Below, one piece after another: positions 25,353 to 35,485 of a stretch of 64,000 bases of DNA; positions within the stretch are counted from its first letter, which is position 1; every line of letters begins with the position of its first letter. Below the pieces are notes generated by a model. The model searched no databases. It saw only the letters and a list, made by a program, of their open reading frames with translations, and was not told the origin of the DNA. The position numbers were made by a program, and so were the translations under genes. This DNA is from Actinophytocola xanthii (GTDB taxonomy: Bacteria; Actinomycetota; Actinomycetes; Mycobacteriales; Pseudonocardiaceae): NCBI RefSeq assembly GCF_001921205.1, contig NZ_MSIE01000035.1:1-64000 (forward strand), read 5' to 3'.

Positions 25353-26476
25353 CCGAACTGGAGAACCCGTCGTCCCCGCTGGTCGAGGTCGTCGACATGA
25401 AGGTCCACTTCCCGATCCGGCGGGGGGTGGTGCTGGACAAGACGGTCGGTTACGTCTACGCGGTGGACGGGGTGGACCTGTCCATCCGGTCCGGCGAGAC
25501 CTACGGGCTGGTTGGTGAGTCCGGCTGCGGCAAGTCCACGCTCGGCCGCGCGATGCTCAAGCTGACCGAGCCGACCGCCGGTCGGGTCGTGTTCGACGGC
25601 ATCGACCTGTCGTCGATGAAGGGCGAGCCGTTGCGCACGATGCGCCGGCGGATGCAGATGGTCTTCCAGGACCCGCTGTCCTCGCTTGACCCGCGCCAGT
25701 CGGTGGAGTCCCTGCTGGTCGAGGGCATGCGCGCGCACGGCCTGGACAAGGGCAAGGAGTCCTCTGCCAAGCGTTTGCGCGAGCTGCTGTTGGCGGTCGG
25801 CCTGCCCAGCACCTCGCTGCGCAAGTATCCGCACGAGTTCTCCGGTGGCCAGCGCCAGCGCATCGGCATCGCCCGCGCGCTGTCGGTGGAGCCGGACCTG
25901 ATCGTGGCCGACGAGCCGGTGTCCGCGCTGGACGTGTCGGTCCAGGCGCAGGTGATCAACCTTCTCGAGGACCTGCAGACGGAGTTCGGCCTGACCTACC
26001 TGGTGATCGCGCACGACCTCGCGGTGGTGCGGCACATCTCCGACCGGGTGGGCGTGATGTACCTGGGCGGGTTGGTCGAGGAGGCCGACTCCGACCAGCT
26101 GTACCGCGAACCCCTGCACCCGTACACCAAGGCCCTGATGTCGGCGGTGCCGGTGCCCGACCCCCTGGTCGAGGACCGGCGCGAGCGGATCCTGCTGGCC
26201 GGGGACCTGCCGTCCCCGGCCAACCCGCCGACCGGATGCCGGTTCCACACCCGCTGCCCGTGGCGCCAGGAGACCCGGTGCGACACCGAGCGCCCGGCCC
26301 TGCGCGAGATCGACCCAGGGCACCGGGTCGCCTGCCACTACGCCGAGGACATCCGCGCCGGGCGGATCCGCCAGCACGCGGTCGAGGCCGAGCTGGTTCG
26401 GGAGGACTGGGACGTCGTGCCCGACGACGCCTCCCTGGCCGGCCCGGCCTCGGTCACGGAGACACTCGGTCCCTGA
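25349..26476 (+). CDS. ABC importer ATPase, OppF/DppF type
   Basis: 375 residues from GTG 25349. Walker [12 protein letters not shown] (~53), [16 protein letters not shown] as Q-loop, signature [15 protein letters not shown], Walker [13 protein letters not shown] and switch His in [11 protein letters not shown] are present. The C-terminal Cys set [15 protein letters not shown] mirrors the partner ATPase. It ends the operon, 12 bp from the convergent leuA gene. The C-terminal ~35 residues beyond the family domain are acidic and unassigned. Confidence 0.94.
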
Positions 26477-26488
26477 CCACGCTGGGTC

Positions 26489-28363
<1,875 letters not shown>

Positions 28364-28405
28364 TCAGGCCCCGTCGCGGCGACGAAGGAGGAGAACACGC
28401 GCCAC
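28364..28405 (-). CDS. leucine leader peptide for leuA attenuation
   Basis: A 13-codon frame, GTG start at 28405 and TGA at 28366-28364, encodes V-A-R-V-L-L-L-R-R-R-D-G-A. Three consecutive Leu codons (CTC CTC CTT) are followed by three Arg codons. TAGGCT (28418-28413) lies 7 nt upstream of the GTG, so the leader is probably translated from a leaderless mRNA. Position in front of leuA and directly before a hairpin is the classical arrangement for ribosome-mediated attenuation. Confidence 0.72.
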   Translation of the reverse strand: MARVLLLRRRDGA

Positions 28406-28530
28406 GGAAGGCAGCCTAACCACCGTGTCCACCACTGGCGACTCCAGGGTGCGCAAAGTTGAGCCGAACGGTCTAGTCAAATTCCTCCATCCGGTAGTTT
28501 CATCACACGATCGGAGGGAATTCTTCTTCC

Positions 28531-28830
28531 ATGACTACTCGTCGATGGGCCGTTAGCAGTGGCCGTGGAACCGCGGCGCGGATCATCACCGGTATCGGTG
28601 CGGCGTTCGCTCTGATCGAGGTCGTGTACATCCTCCTGATCCTGTTCGGTGCGAACCAGGCGAACGACTTCTTCCGCTTCGTGAAGTCGCTCGCGGAGCC
28701 GTTGGCGTTGTTCTTCCCCGGCTTGTTCAACCTGGCCAACAACAACCTCGAGACAATTCTGAACTACGGTCTCGCCGCCGTGTTCTGGATTGTGGTTTCC
28801 GGTTTCGTCGCCCGACTCGTTTCCCGATGA
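28531..28830 (+). CDS. small two-helix membrane protein
   Basis: 99 residues with membrane helices at ~17-40 (IITGIGAAFALIEVVYILLI) and ~78-96 (YGLAAVFWIVVSGFVARLV), separated by a loop holding FVKSLAEPLALFFPGLFN. GGAGGGAA lies about 12 nt before the ATG. The next gene encodes a clear paralogue, with matching AxPLAL.F..LF and NFGLAA.FW motifs. The function is unknown. The promoter region is shared with the divergent leuA leader. Confidence 0.75.
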   Translation: MTTRRWAVSSGRGTAARIITGIGAAFALIEVVYILLILFGANQANDFFRFVKSLAEPLALFFPGLFNLANNNLETILNYGLAAVFWIVVSGFVARLVSR

Positions 28831-28893
28831 CCGGTACCGGTGCTGGCTACCGGTCGGTAGCCAGCAGCCGGTCGACATGCCAGACTTCCCACC

Positions 28894-29244
28894 ATGGCCG
28901 CGCACACCGAGCGCCCTGAGGGTGTCGAGCAGCACCGCCGACGCGGAGCAGCCGAGGTGCGCGCGACCGTGGTGGGAGTTCTGGCGGGTCTGGTCCGTTG
29001 GGTCGGGCTCGCCTTCGCGCTGGTCCTGGTCATCCACGTCCTGTTGACGGTCGGTAGAGCGAATCCGGACAACGGGATCACCGTCTTCTTCGCCGACGCC
29101 GCCCAGCCGCTCGCGTTGGCGTTCCGGAGCCTGTTCACGCCCGAGAACGGCGACCTGCGGGTGCTGGTCAACTTCGGGCTCGCGGCGTTGTTCTGGTTGA
29201 TCGGCTCCGCCGTCCTGGCCCGGCTCATCCGCCGCCTCGGCTGA
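28894..29244 (+). CDS. small two-helix membrane protein, paralogue of the preceding gene
   Basis: 116 residues. Helices at ~30-50 (GLVRWVGLAFALVLVIHVLL) and ~95-113 (NFGLAALFWLIGSAVLARLI) enclose DAAQPLALAFRSLFTPENGD, which aligns with the loop of the 28531 gene. The N-terminus has an extra charged segment of ~25 residues. The tandem pair probably arose by duplication and may act as a heterodimer in the membrane. No family is recognised with certainty. Confidence 0.72.
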   Translation: MAAHTERPEGVEQHRRRGAAEVRATVVGVLAGLVRWVGLAFALVLVIHVLLTVGRANPDNGITVFFADAAQPLALAFRSLFTPENGDLRVLVNFGLAALFWLIGSAVLARLIRRLG

Positions 29245-29275
29245 GCGCGGCGGGTTTCGTCCCGAACTCCAGAAC

Positions 29276-29299
29276 GAGAACGTGTTCTAGTATGGTCCG
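29276..29299 (+). promoter_or_regulatory. KstR-like operator and leaderless promoter of fadD3
   Basis: GAGAACGTGTTCTA (29276-29289) reads TAGAACACGTTCTC on the other strand. It matches seven of the eight fixed positions of the TnnAACnnGTTnnA motif known for KstR. The -10 hexamer TAGTAT (29288-29293) overlaps its end and sits 6 nt before the GTG start, so the transcript is likely leaderless and the operator covers the promoter. Confidence 0.55.
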
Positions 29300-30826
29300 G
29301 TGGACACCATCCCCGCCGTGCTCGCCGCCGCAGCCGACCGGTTCGGGGACGGCGATGCGATCGTCGACGACCCCGTCCGACTGTCCTGGCGCCAGCTGTA
29401 CGCCGAGGTCCGCACCGCCGCGAGGGCGCTGATCGCCCTGGATGTCCGCCCTGGCGACCGGGTGGCGATCTGGGCGCCCAACACCCACCACTGGGTCGTC
29501 GCGGCCCTCGCGGTCACCTGTGCCGGTGGCGTACTGGTGCCGGTCAACACCCGGTTCACCGCCGGGGAGGCCGCCGACCTGCTCACCCGTAGCCAGGCGA
29601 AGGTGCTGGTCGTGGCCGGCGAGTTCCTGGGCCGCGACCGCCTGGCCGAGCTGCGCGACGGCGGCCACCCGGTCCCCGCCACCCTGGTCGTGGGACCGGC
29701 CGGTGTGCTCGGCCCGACCGCCGCCGAGCACACCGCCGACTGGGCCGGCCGCGCGGACCTCGCCGCGGAGGTACCGGTCGAGGTCGCCGACTCCCGCGCC
29801 GGTGCCGTGACGCCCGACGACCTCGCCGACATCCTGTTCACCTCCGGCACCACCGGCCGCAGCAAGGGCGCGATGAGCGCGCACCGCCAGGCCGTCGATG
29901 TGGCCCGGGCCTGGGCCGAGCTCGGCGAGGTGACCGCGGCCGACCGGTACCTGGTGATCAACCCGTTCTTCCACAGCTTCGGCTACAAGGCGGGCATCCT
30001 CGTCTGCCTGCTGACCGGGGCGACGATCGTCCCGCAGGCCGCCTTCGACGTGGTGGCGGCCATGCGGCTGGTGGCGCGGGAGCGGATTACCGTGCTCCCC
30101 GGCCCACCGACGATCTACCAGACGCTGCTCGACCACCCCGACCGCGCCGCGCTCGACCTGTCCAGCCTCCGCCTCGCGGTGACCGGGGCGGCCACCGTCC
30201 CGGTCGTCCTCGTCGAGCGCATGCAGAGCGAGCTGAGCTTCGACACCGTGCTTACCGCGTACGGGCTGACCGAGGCCGTCGTCGCCACGATGTGCCGGCC
30301 CGACGACGACGCCGCGACCGTCGCGCGCACCTGCGGCCGGCCGACCGCGGGCTTCGAGCTGCGCACCGACCCCGAGACCGGTGAGGTCCTGCTGCGTGGC
30401 CGCAACGTCATGCTCGGCTACCTCGACGACGAGGCCGCCACGGCCGCCGCCGTCGACTCCGAGGGCTGGCTGCACACCGGCGACGTGGGCCGGGTCGACG
30501 AGCGGGGCTACCTGACGATCACCGACCGGCTCGGCGACATGTACGTCTCCGGCGGGTTCAACGTGTACCCGGCCGAGGTCGAACAGGTCCTGGCGCGACT
30601 GTCCGGTGTGGCCGAGTCGGCGGTGGTGGGCGTCCGCGACGAGCGCCTCGGCGAGGTGGGCAAGGCCTTCGTCATCCGGCGTGGCGACGAGCTGTCCGAG
30701 ACCGACGTGCTCGACCACTGCCGGCGCGAGCTGGCGAACTACAAGGTGCCGAAAATGGTCGAGTTCCGCGGCGAACTGCCGCGGAACTCGACCGGGAAGG
30801 TGCTCAAGCGCCTGCTGCGCGAGTGA
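29300..30826 (+). CDS. fadD3: HIP-CoA ligase FadD3 (acyl-CoA synthetase)
   Basis: 508 residues from GTG 29300. The AMP-forming ligase motifs are FTSGTTGRSKGAM (P-loop, ~178), LTAYGLTEA (~318), GWLHTGDVG (~392) and the C-terminal lysine in NSTGKVLKR. The protein follows Mycobacterium FadD3 closely, for example WAPNTHHWVVA, INPFFHSFGYKAGIL and ITVLPGPPTIYQ. FadD3 activates 3aα-H-4α(3'-propanoate)-7aβ-methylhexahydro-indanedione (HIP), the ring C/D remnant of steroids. The substrate is inferred from this similarity and from kstR2 and fadA6 nearby. It converges on the transpeptidase gene. Confidence 0.85.
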   Translation: MDTIPAVLAAAADRFGDGDAIVDDPVRLSWRQLYAEVRTAARALIALDVRPGDRVAIWAPNTHHWVVAALAVTCAGGVLVPVNTRFTAGEAADLLTRSQAKVLVVAGEFLGRDRLAELRDGGHPVPATLVVGPAGVLGPTAAEHTADWAGRADLAAEVPVEVADSRAGAVTPDDLADILFTSGTTGRSKGAMSAHRQAVDVARAWAELGEVTAADRYLVINPFFHSFGYKAGILVCLLTGATIVPQAAFDVVAAMRLVARERITVLPGPPTIYQTLLDHPDRAALDLSSLRLAVTGAATVPVVLVERMQSELSFDTVLTAYGLTEAVVATMCRPDDDAATVARTCGRPTAGFELRTDPETGEVLLRGRNVMLGYLDDEAATAAAVDSEGWLHTGDVGRVDERGYLTITDRLGDMYVSGGFNVYPAEVEQVLARLSGVAESAVVGVRDERLGEVGKAFVIRRGDELSETDVLDHCRRELANYKVPKMVEFRGELPRNSTGKVLKRLLRE

Positions 30827-30831
30827 CTTAC

Positions 30832-31278
30832 TTACGGCACGACCGTCACCACGTCACCAGGAGCCAACGAGTTGAAGAACGTCTTCGCGTTCTCCCGGGT
30901 CAGCCGCACGCAGCCGTGGGACTGCGAGTTCAGGCTCCCCTCGTGGAACGCGATACCGGTGTCGGTGAAGAACACCGCGTACGGCATCGGTCCGTTGTAG
31001 GCCTGACTCCAGTGGTCAATGTTCTTCCACGTCACGTGGTACACCCCCGGCGGGGTCTCGTACCCCGGCTTGCCGTGGGTGACCGGAACCCCGCCCAGGG
31101 TGACGCCACCGTTACCGTCCATCAGCCAAGCGCGGTTGGCGCTCAGGTCGACGCAGGCTCGGGTCTCGCCACCACACGGGGCCGGCGACGCGCTGGCCGT
31201 GCCCGGCGCGGCAAACATCGCCGCTCCGACCGCGGCCGCACCGGCGGCCATGCCCGTGATCTTCCGCAACTTGCTCAT
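30832..31278 (-). CDS. secreted L,D-transpeptidase (YkuD domain)
   Basis: 148 residues with a Sec signal peptide (AAAVGAAMFAAPGTASA, cleavage near residue 31). The YkuD domain has the catalytic motif SQSHGCVRL (~120-128) with upstream His in GIAFHEGSLN. It lacks the Ig-like or peptidoglycan-binding domains of larger L,D-transpeptidases and is near the minimum size for a YkuD protein. Such enzymes make 3-3 peptidoglycan cross-links. It lies inside the steroid gene group but has no functional link to it. Confidence 0.92.
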   Translation of the reverse strand: MSKLRKITGMAAGAAAVGAAMFAAPGTASASPAPCGGETRACVDLSANRAWLMDGNGGVTLGGVPVTHGKPGYETPPGVYHVTWKNIDHWSQAYNGPMPYAVFFTDTGIAFHEGSLNSQSHGCVRLTRENAKTFFNSLAPGDVVTVVP

Positions 31279-31352
31279 CGTGGACCTCCCATCCGCCCTG
31301 AGGGCTCGTGTTCAGTCTTTCGACGCCATAGGACTTCCCGCTCCGCGCGCGA

Positions 31353-31964
31353 TCAAACACGCTGAGTCAAACCGTCGAAGATCAGGCTGAGGTAGTGCTC
31401 AGCCAACTGGTCGGCGGACAGGGACCCGTCGCGCCGGAACCAGCGCACGGCGACCCAGACCGAGTCGCGCAGGAACCGGTAGGTGACGAGCGGGTCGAGG
31501 TCGGCGCGGAACTCCCCGGCCGCCACGCCGTCGCGCAGCACGGTGATCCAGATCCGCCTGACCTCAGCCTCGACCTCGGTCAGGTAGTCGAAACGCGGCA
31601 GACCCCGGAGGTAGCCGCGCTCGTTCTGCAGGACGGTGATCGCCGCCCGGTGCTCGGACATCGACCGGAAGGACACCCGCACCAGTTCGCCCAGAGCCCG
31701 CGTCGGCGTCGTCCCGTCCGCGACCACCGCCCGGTAGGTGTCCAGCAGGTCCCCCAGATAGCTGGACAGCAGCTCGTCGAGGATCGTCTCCTTCGAGTCG
31801 AAGTGGTGGTAGAGACTGCCGGAGAGCACCCCGGCCGCGTCGCCGATGTGGCGGACCGTCGTGGCCCGGTACCCCTGGTCGGCGAACAGCTCGGCGGCGA
31901 TCTGCACCAGCGCCTCGCGCCGTTCCGAGGTCCTGCCCTGCTTCGTCCCCTGTTTCGGGCTCAT
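31353..31964 (-). CDS. kstR2: TetR-family repressor KstR2
   Basis: 203 residues from ATG 31964, which is 10 nt after AGGA; GTG 31973 is an alternative. The N-terminal HTH ELFADQGYRATTVRHIGDAA followed by GVLSGSLYHHFDSKETILDE, and the C-terminal RFLRDSVWVAVRWFRRDG, match mycobacterial KstR2. KstR2 represses the HIP (lower steroid ring) degradation genes and is released by HIP-CoA. It is divergent from fadA6, with a palindromic site between them, as in Mycobacterium. Confidence 0.85.
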   Translation of the reverse strand: MSPKQGTKQGRTSERREALVQIAAELFADQGYRATTVRHIGDAAGVLSGSLYHHFDSKETILDELLSSYLGDLLDTYRAVVADGTTPTRALGELVRVSFRSMSEHRAAITVLQNERGYLRGLPRFDYLTEVEAEVRRIWITVLRDGVAAGEFRADLDPLVTYRFLRDSVWVAVRWFRRDGSLSADQLAEHYLSLIFDGLTQRV

Positions 31965-31980
31965 CGCTCCCACTTCCTAC

Positions 31981-32002
31981 CCAAGCGCTAGCTTGGTAGC
32001 GT
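31981..32002. promoter_or_regulatory. kstR2-fadA6 operator and leaderless fadA6 promoter
   Basis: CCAAGC (31981-31986) and GCTTGG (31991-31996) are inverted around GCTA. The CAAG/CTTG cores resemble the KstR2 motif, though the spacing differs from the published AnCAAGnnCTTGnT. TAGCGT (31997-32002) follows directly and lies 6 nt before the fadA6 ATG, so the site would overlap the -35/-10 interval of a leaderless promoter. Confidence 0.55.
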
Positions 32003-32008
32003 AACAGG

Positions 32009-33160
32009 ATGCCTGAGGCGTACCTCGTCGACGCCGTTCGCACCCCGGTCGGCCGGCGTGGCGGCGGGCTCGCCGGTGAGCACCCGGCCGACCTCGGCGC
32101 GCACGTCCTGCTGGCTCTGTTCGACCGCGTGGAGCTCGACCCGGTGGTGGTCGACGACGTGGTCTTCGGCTGCGTGGACACGATCGGTCCCCAGGCCGGC
32201 GACATCGCCCGCACCAGCTGGCTGGCCGCCGGCCTGCCCAGCGAGGTGCCAGGGGTGACCGTCGACCGCCAGTGCGGCTCCTCCCAGCAGGCCGTGCACT
32301 TCGCCGCGCAGGCCGTCATGTCCGGCACCGCGGACGTCGTCGTCGCCGGCGGGGTGCAGAACATGAGCGCGATCCCGATCTCCTCGGCCATGCTCGCCGG
32401 CCGCGAGCACGGCTTCGCCGACCCCTTCCGGACCTCCCGCGGCTGGCTCGCCCGCTACGGCGACCAGGAGATCTCCCAGTTCCGCGGGGCGGAGGTGATC
32501 GCCGCGAAGTGGGGCATCACCCGCGCGGAGATGGAGGAGTTCGCGCTGGGCAGCCACTACTCGGCGCTCGCCGCGATCGAGGCCGGCCACTTCGCCGGGG
32601 AGATCGCCCCGGTCGGCGGGGTGCGCGAGGACGAGTGCCCCCGCCGCGACACCAGCCTCGCCAGGATGGCCGCGCTGGCGCCCCTGCTGCCCGACGGTCG
32701 GCTGACCGCCGCCCTGGCCAGCCAGATCGCCGACGGGGCGGCGGCACTGCTGGTCGTCTCGGAGCGCGCGCTGCGCGTGCACGGCCTCAGCCCGCGGGCC
32801 CGCGTCCACCACCTGAGCGCCCGCGGCGGCGACCCGCTGACCATGCTCGACGCGCCGATCGAGGCGACCGCGCACGCCCTGCGCCGAACCGGTCTGTCCA
32901 TCGACGACATCGATCTGGTGGAGATCAACGAGGCGTTCGCGAGCGTGGTCCTGGCCTGGCTGCGGGAGACCGGCGCCGACCCCGGGCGGGTCAACCCGAC
33001 CGGCGGCGCCATCGCGCTCGGACACCCGCTCGGCGCGACCGGTGCCCGGCTGATGACCACGCTGCTCGGCAACCTCGAACGCACGCGCGGTCGGTACGGG
33101 CTGCAGACCATGTGCGAGGGCGGCGGGCAGGCGAACGTGACGATCCTGGAGCGGCTGTGA
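32009..33160 (+). CDS. fadA6: thiolase FadA6 (steroid C/D-ring degradation)
   Basis: 383 residues. The active-site Cys is in VTVDRQCGSSQQAVHFAA (~90), with the His in NEAFASVVLAW region, GGAIALGHPLGATGARL (~340) and the second Cys in TMCEGGGQANVT (~370). This is the thiolase pattern. Position opposite kstR2 matches fadA6 of Mycobacterium, which acts late in HIP breakdown. The gene overlaps the following SDR gene by GTGA, so they form one operon. Confidence 0.87.
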   Translation: MPEAYLVDAVRTPVGRRGGGLAGEHPADLGAHVLLALFDRVELDPVVVDDVVFGCVDTIGPQAGDIARTSWLAAGLPSEVPGVTVDRQCGSSQQAVHFAAQAVMSGTADVVVAGGVQNMSAIPISSAMLAGREHGFADPFRTSRGWLARYGDQEISQFRGAEVIAAKWGITRAEMEEFALGSHYSALAAIEAGHFAGEIAPVGGVREDECPRRDTSLARMAALAPLLPDGRLTAALASQIADGAAALLVVSERALRVHGLSPRARVHHLSARGGDPLTMLDAPIEATAHALRRTGLSIDDIDLVEINEAFASVVLAWLRETGADPGRVNPTGGAIALGHPLGATGARLMTTLLGNLERTRGRYGLQTMCEGGGQANVTILERL

Positions 33161-33897
33161 ACATGTCTGGGCGGGTCGTACTGGTCACCGGCGGCTCCCG
33201 CGGGGTGGGCCTGGGCATCGTCCGCGCATTCGCCGCGGCCGGCGCGCACGTGGTGACCTGCGGTCGCTCGGCCGCGGAGTCCGAGGTCCGCTACCACCGG
33301 GCAGACGTCCGCGACCCCGCCCAGGTGGACGGCCTGGTGTCCGCGGTCGTCGAGGAGTTCGGGCGGCTCGACGTCGTGGTCAACAACGCCGGCGGGGCAC
33401 CGCCGGCGCAGGCCGCCACCGCCTCGCCCCGCCTGCACGCCAAGATCATCGAGCTGAACCTCGTCGCCCCGCTGCACGTGTCCCAGCGGGCGAACGCGGT
33501 CATGCAGGAGCAGGAGTCCGGCGGGGCGATCGTGATGGTCGGCAGCGTCGCCGGGACCAGGCCCTCGCCGGGCACCGCTGCCTACGGAGCGGCCAAGGCG
33601 GGCCTGGCCAACCTCGCCGCCAGCCTCGCCGTCGAGTGGGCGCCGCGGGTCCGGGTGAACACGGTCGTCGTGGGCCCGGTCGACACCGAGCTGTCCCACC
33701 TGCACTACGGGGACGCCGACGGGGTGGCCGCGGTGGGCTCGACCATCCCCATGGGACGGATGGCCACTCCCGCCGACGTGGCGCAGGCCTGCCTGTACCT
33801 GGCCGCGCCCTCCTACGTCACCGGGAGCACCCTGACCGTGCACGGCGGCGGGGAGCGCCCCGCGTTCCTTGCCGCGTCGAACGCGGTGCCGTCGTGA
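33157..33897 (+). CDS. short-chain dehydrogenase, KstR2-regulon type
   Basis: 246 residues from GTG 33157 (or ATG 33163). The cofactor loop is VTGGSRGVGLG (~9-19), VVNNAGG (~76), catalytic Ser in VGSVAGTRPS and Tyr-x-x-x-Lys in AAYGAAKAG (~139-143). The C-terminus, ELSHLHYGDADGVAA then TVHGGGERPAFLAA, is like the mycobacterial SDR encoded beside echA20 in the HIP gene region. The exact substrate, probably a hydroxyacyl-CoA of the ring remnant, is inferred. Confidence 0.82.
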   Translation: MNMSGRVVLVTGGSRGVGLGIVRAFAAAGAHVVTCGRSAAESEVRYHRADVRDPAQVDGLVSAVVEEFGRLDVVVNNAGGAPPAQAATASPRLHAKIIELNLVAPLHVSQRANAVMQEQESGGAIVMVGSVAGTRPSPGTAAYGAAKAGLANLAASLAVEWAPRVRVNTVVVGPVDTELSHLHYGDADGVAAVGSTIPMGRMATPADVAQACLYLAAPSYVTGSTLTVHGGGERPAFLAASNAVPS

Positions 33898-34733
33898 TGC
33901 TCGCCGGCCGGGTGGCGGTGGTGACCGGAGCCGGTCGGGGAATCGGCCGTGCGCACGCGCTGGAGTTGGCTCGCCGGGGCGCCGCGGTGGTGGTCAACGA
34001 CGTGGGTGGGGCGGCCGCCCCCGTGGTCGAGGAGATCACCGCGGCCGGCGGCAGCGCGCTCGCCCACGACCTCGATGTGTCGACTTCGGAGGGTGCCGAG
34101 TCCCTGGTCGAGTCGGCCGTCTCCAGGTGCGGCCGGCTCGACGTGCTGGTCAACAATGCCGGCATCGTGCGGGACCGGATGCTGGTGTCGCTGTCCGAAC
34201 AGGAGTGGGACGACGTGGTGCGGGTGCACCTCAAGGCCCACTTCCTGACCATGCGCCACGCCGCCGCGCACTGGCGCGCGGCCGCGAAGGCGGGTGAGCC
34301 GGTGGCCGCACGGGTGATCAACACCAGCTCGGGCGCCGGCCTGTGGGGCAGCGTCGGCCAGGCCAACTACTCGGCCGCCAAGGCAGGCATCCTCGGCCTG
34401 ACCCTGGTCGCGGCCGCGGAGCTGGCCCGCTACGGCGTCACCGTCAACGCCATCGCGCCCGCGGCCAGGACCCGGATGACCGAGTCGCTGTTCCCCGACC
34501 TCCCCGGGCCGGAGCACGTGTCCCCGCTGGTGGTCTGGCTCGCCGGCCCCGAGTCCGGCGCGGTGACCGGCCGCGTCTTCGAGGTGGAGGGTGGCCGGAT
34601 CACCGTCGTCAACGGTCCGGTTCGCGGCCCGACCGTGGACAACGGCACCCGGTGGGACCCCGCCGACCTCGGCCGGGTCGTCGGTGCCCTGCTGGCCGAG
34701 GCCCCGGAGGCGACACCGGTCTACGGAACCTGA
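33897..34733 (+). CDS. short-chain dehydrogenase, second of the operon
   Basis: 278 residues from ATG 33897, sharing one base with the previous stop. VTGAGRGIGRAHALELARRG is the NAD-binding loop, NNAGI and INTSSGAGLWGSV lead to catalytic NYSAAKAGI (~157-161). The C-terminal ~60 residues (VFEVEGGRITVVNGPVRGPT) extend beyond the usual SDR core, as in steroid-linked SDRs of Mycobacterium. It probably oxidises a hydroxy intermediate in the same pathway. The last 13 bp overlap the convergent gene. Confidence 0.82.
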   Translation: MLAGRVAVVTGAGRGIGRAHALELARRGAAVVVNDVGGAAAPVVEEITAAGGSALAHDLDVSTSEGAESLVESAVSRCGRLDVLVNNAGIVRDRMLVSLSEQEWDDVVRVHLKAHFLTMRHAAAHWRAAAKAGEPVAARVINTSSGAGLWGSVGQANYSAAKAGILGLTLVAAAELARYGVTVNAIAPAARTRMTESLFPDLPGPEHVSPLVVWLAGPESGAVTGRVFEVEGGRITVVNGPVRGPTVDNGTRWDPADLGRVVGALLAEAPEATPVYGT

Positions 34734-35485
34734 TCCACCCACTCGTCCACCCGAGGGTCCTCCCTGACCTCGAACAGGTCCGGCGCCACCTGGACCGACC
34801 GCTCCCGGATCCGTTCCGCCCAGCCCGGCGGCCACACGGTCGTGCTCGACCACCGCACGCCGGCCAGGTTCGCCGACTCCAGCTCCAGCTCGGCCAGATC
34901 CACTCCGGAGAAGTCCGCCAGGGCATGAACGAGGTCCTCGCGCGTGCGGACGATGGACCAGGCCACCTCGCGCGCTCGCCTGGTGTTGCCCAGGGTGACC
35001 CATCCCCGGACGTTCTCCAGATCATGGGCAAGCGACCGCTGGTACCCCCGCCCGAGGCCACCCACGCGGTCAACGCTCTCCAGATCGGGCCGGCACGTGG
35101 CCGCGAAGTACTGGTAGAACTCGTCGTCGGTCCGGAAGACGTCGGTCTTCGGATCGGCGGCGGCCCACCGCTCCCACTGGTGCAGCGCCTCCCGCGTCGC
35201 CCGCGCGACCCCCGCTTCGAGTGCGGCCAGCAAGCGGAGCCGCGCGGCCGGCGGCTCGTGTACAGCCATCGCGGTGAACCCGGCCAGCCCGCGCAGCCCT
35301 CGGCGGCGCGGACGCGGCTCGCTGGGGAGGATCGTCCACAACCCGGCCTCGGGGTCGAGGGCTGCCTCGAGCGCGTTGTCGATCGCCGACCGCCGCCGGG
35401 CCAGGGTGGCGTCGCGCAGGCCGGCCTCGACGTCCAGGACGGTGTCGAGCAGGTCGTGCAGGTCGTGGAGTGGATCGGCGCTCAT
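34721..35485 (-). CDS. hypothetical protein partnered with ECF sigma factor
   Basis: 254 residues from ATG 35485, overlapping the sigma gene stop (ATGA). It is soluble and mostly helical, with RRRSAIDNALEAALDPEAGL at the front and LAELELESANLAGVRWSSTT then WPPGWAERIRERSVQVAP near the end. No zinc-binding anti-sigma motif (HxxxCxxC) and no membrane helix are seen. Coupled translation with the sigma factor suggests it controls the sigma factor or responds to the same cue. The family is not recognised. Confidence 0.65.
   Translation of the reverse strand: MSADPLHDLHDLLDTVLDVEAGLRDATLARRRSAIDNALEAALDPEAGLWTILPSEPRPRRRGLRGLAGFTAMAVHEPPAARLRLLAALEAGVARATREALHQWERWAAADPKTDVFRTDDEFYQYFAATCRPDLESVDRVGGLGRGYQRSLAHDLENVRGWVTLGNTRRAREVAWSIVRTREDLVHALADFSGVDLAELELESANLAGVRWSSTTVWPPGWAERIRERSVQVAPDLFEVREDPRVDEWVDQVP

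Noticed and set aside
30832-31278. L,D-transpeptidase as part of the steroid regulon
   Set aside because: It is on the opposite strand from fadD3, has no matching operator and its function is in the cell wall; proximity alone is not evidence.
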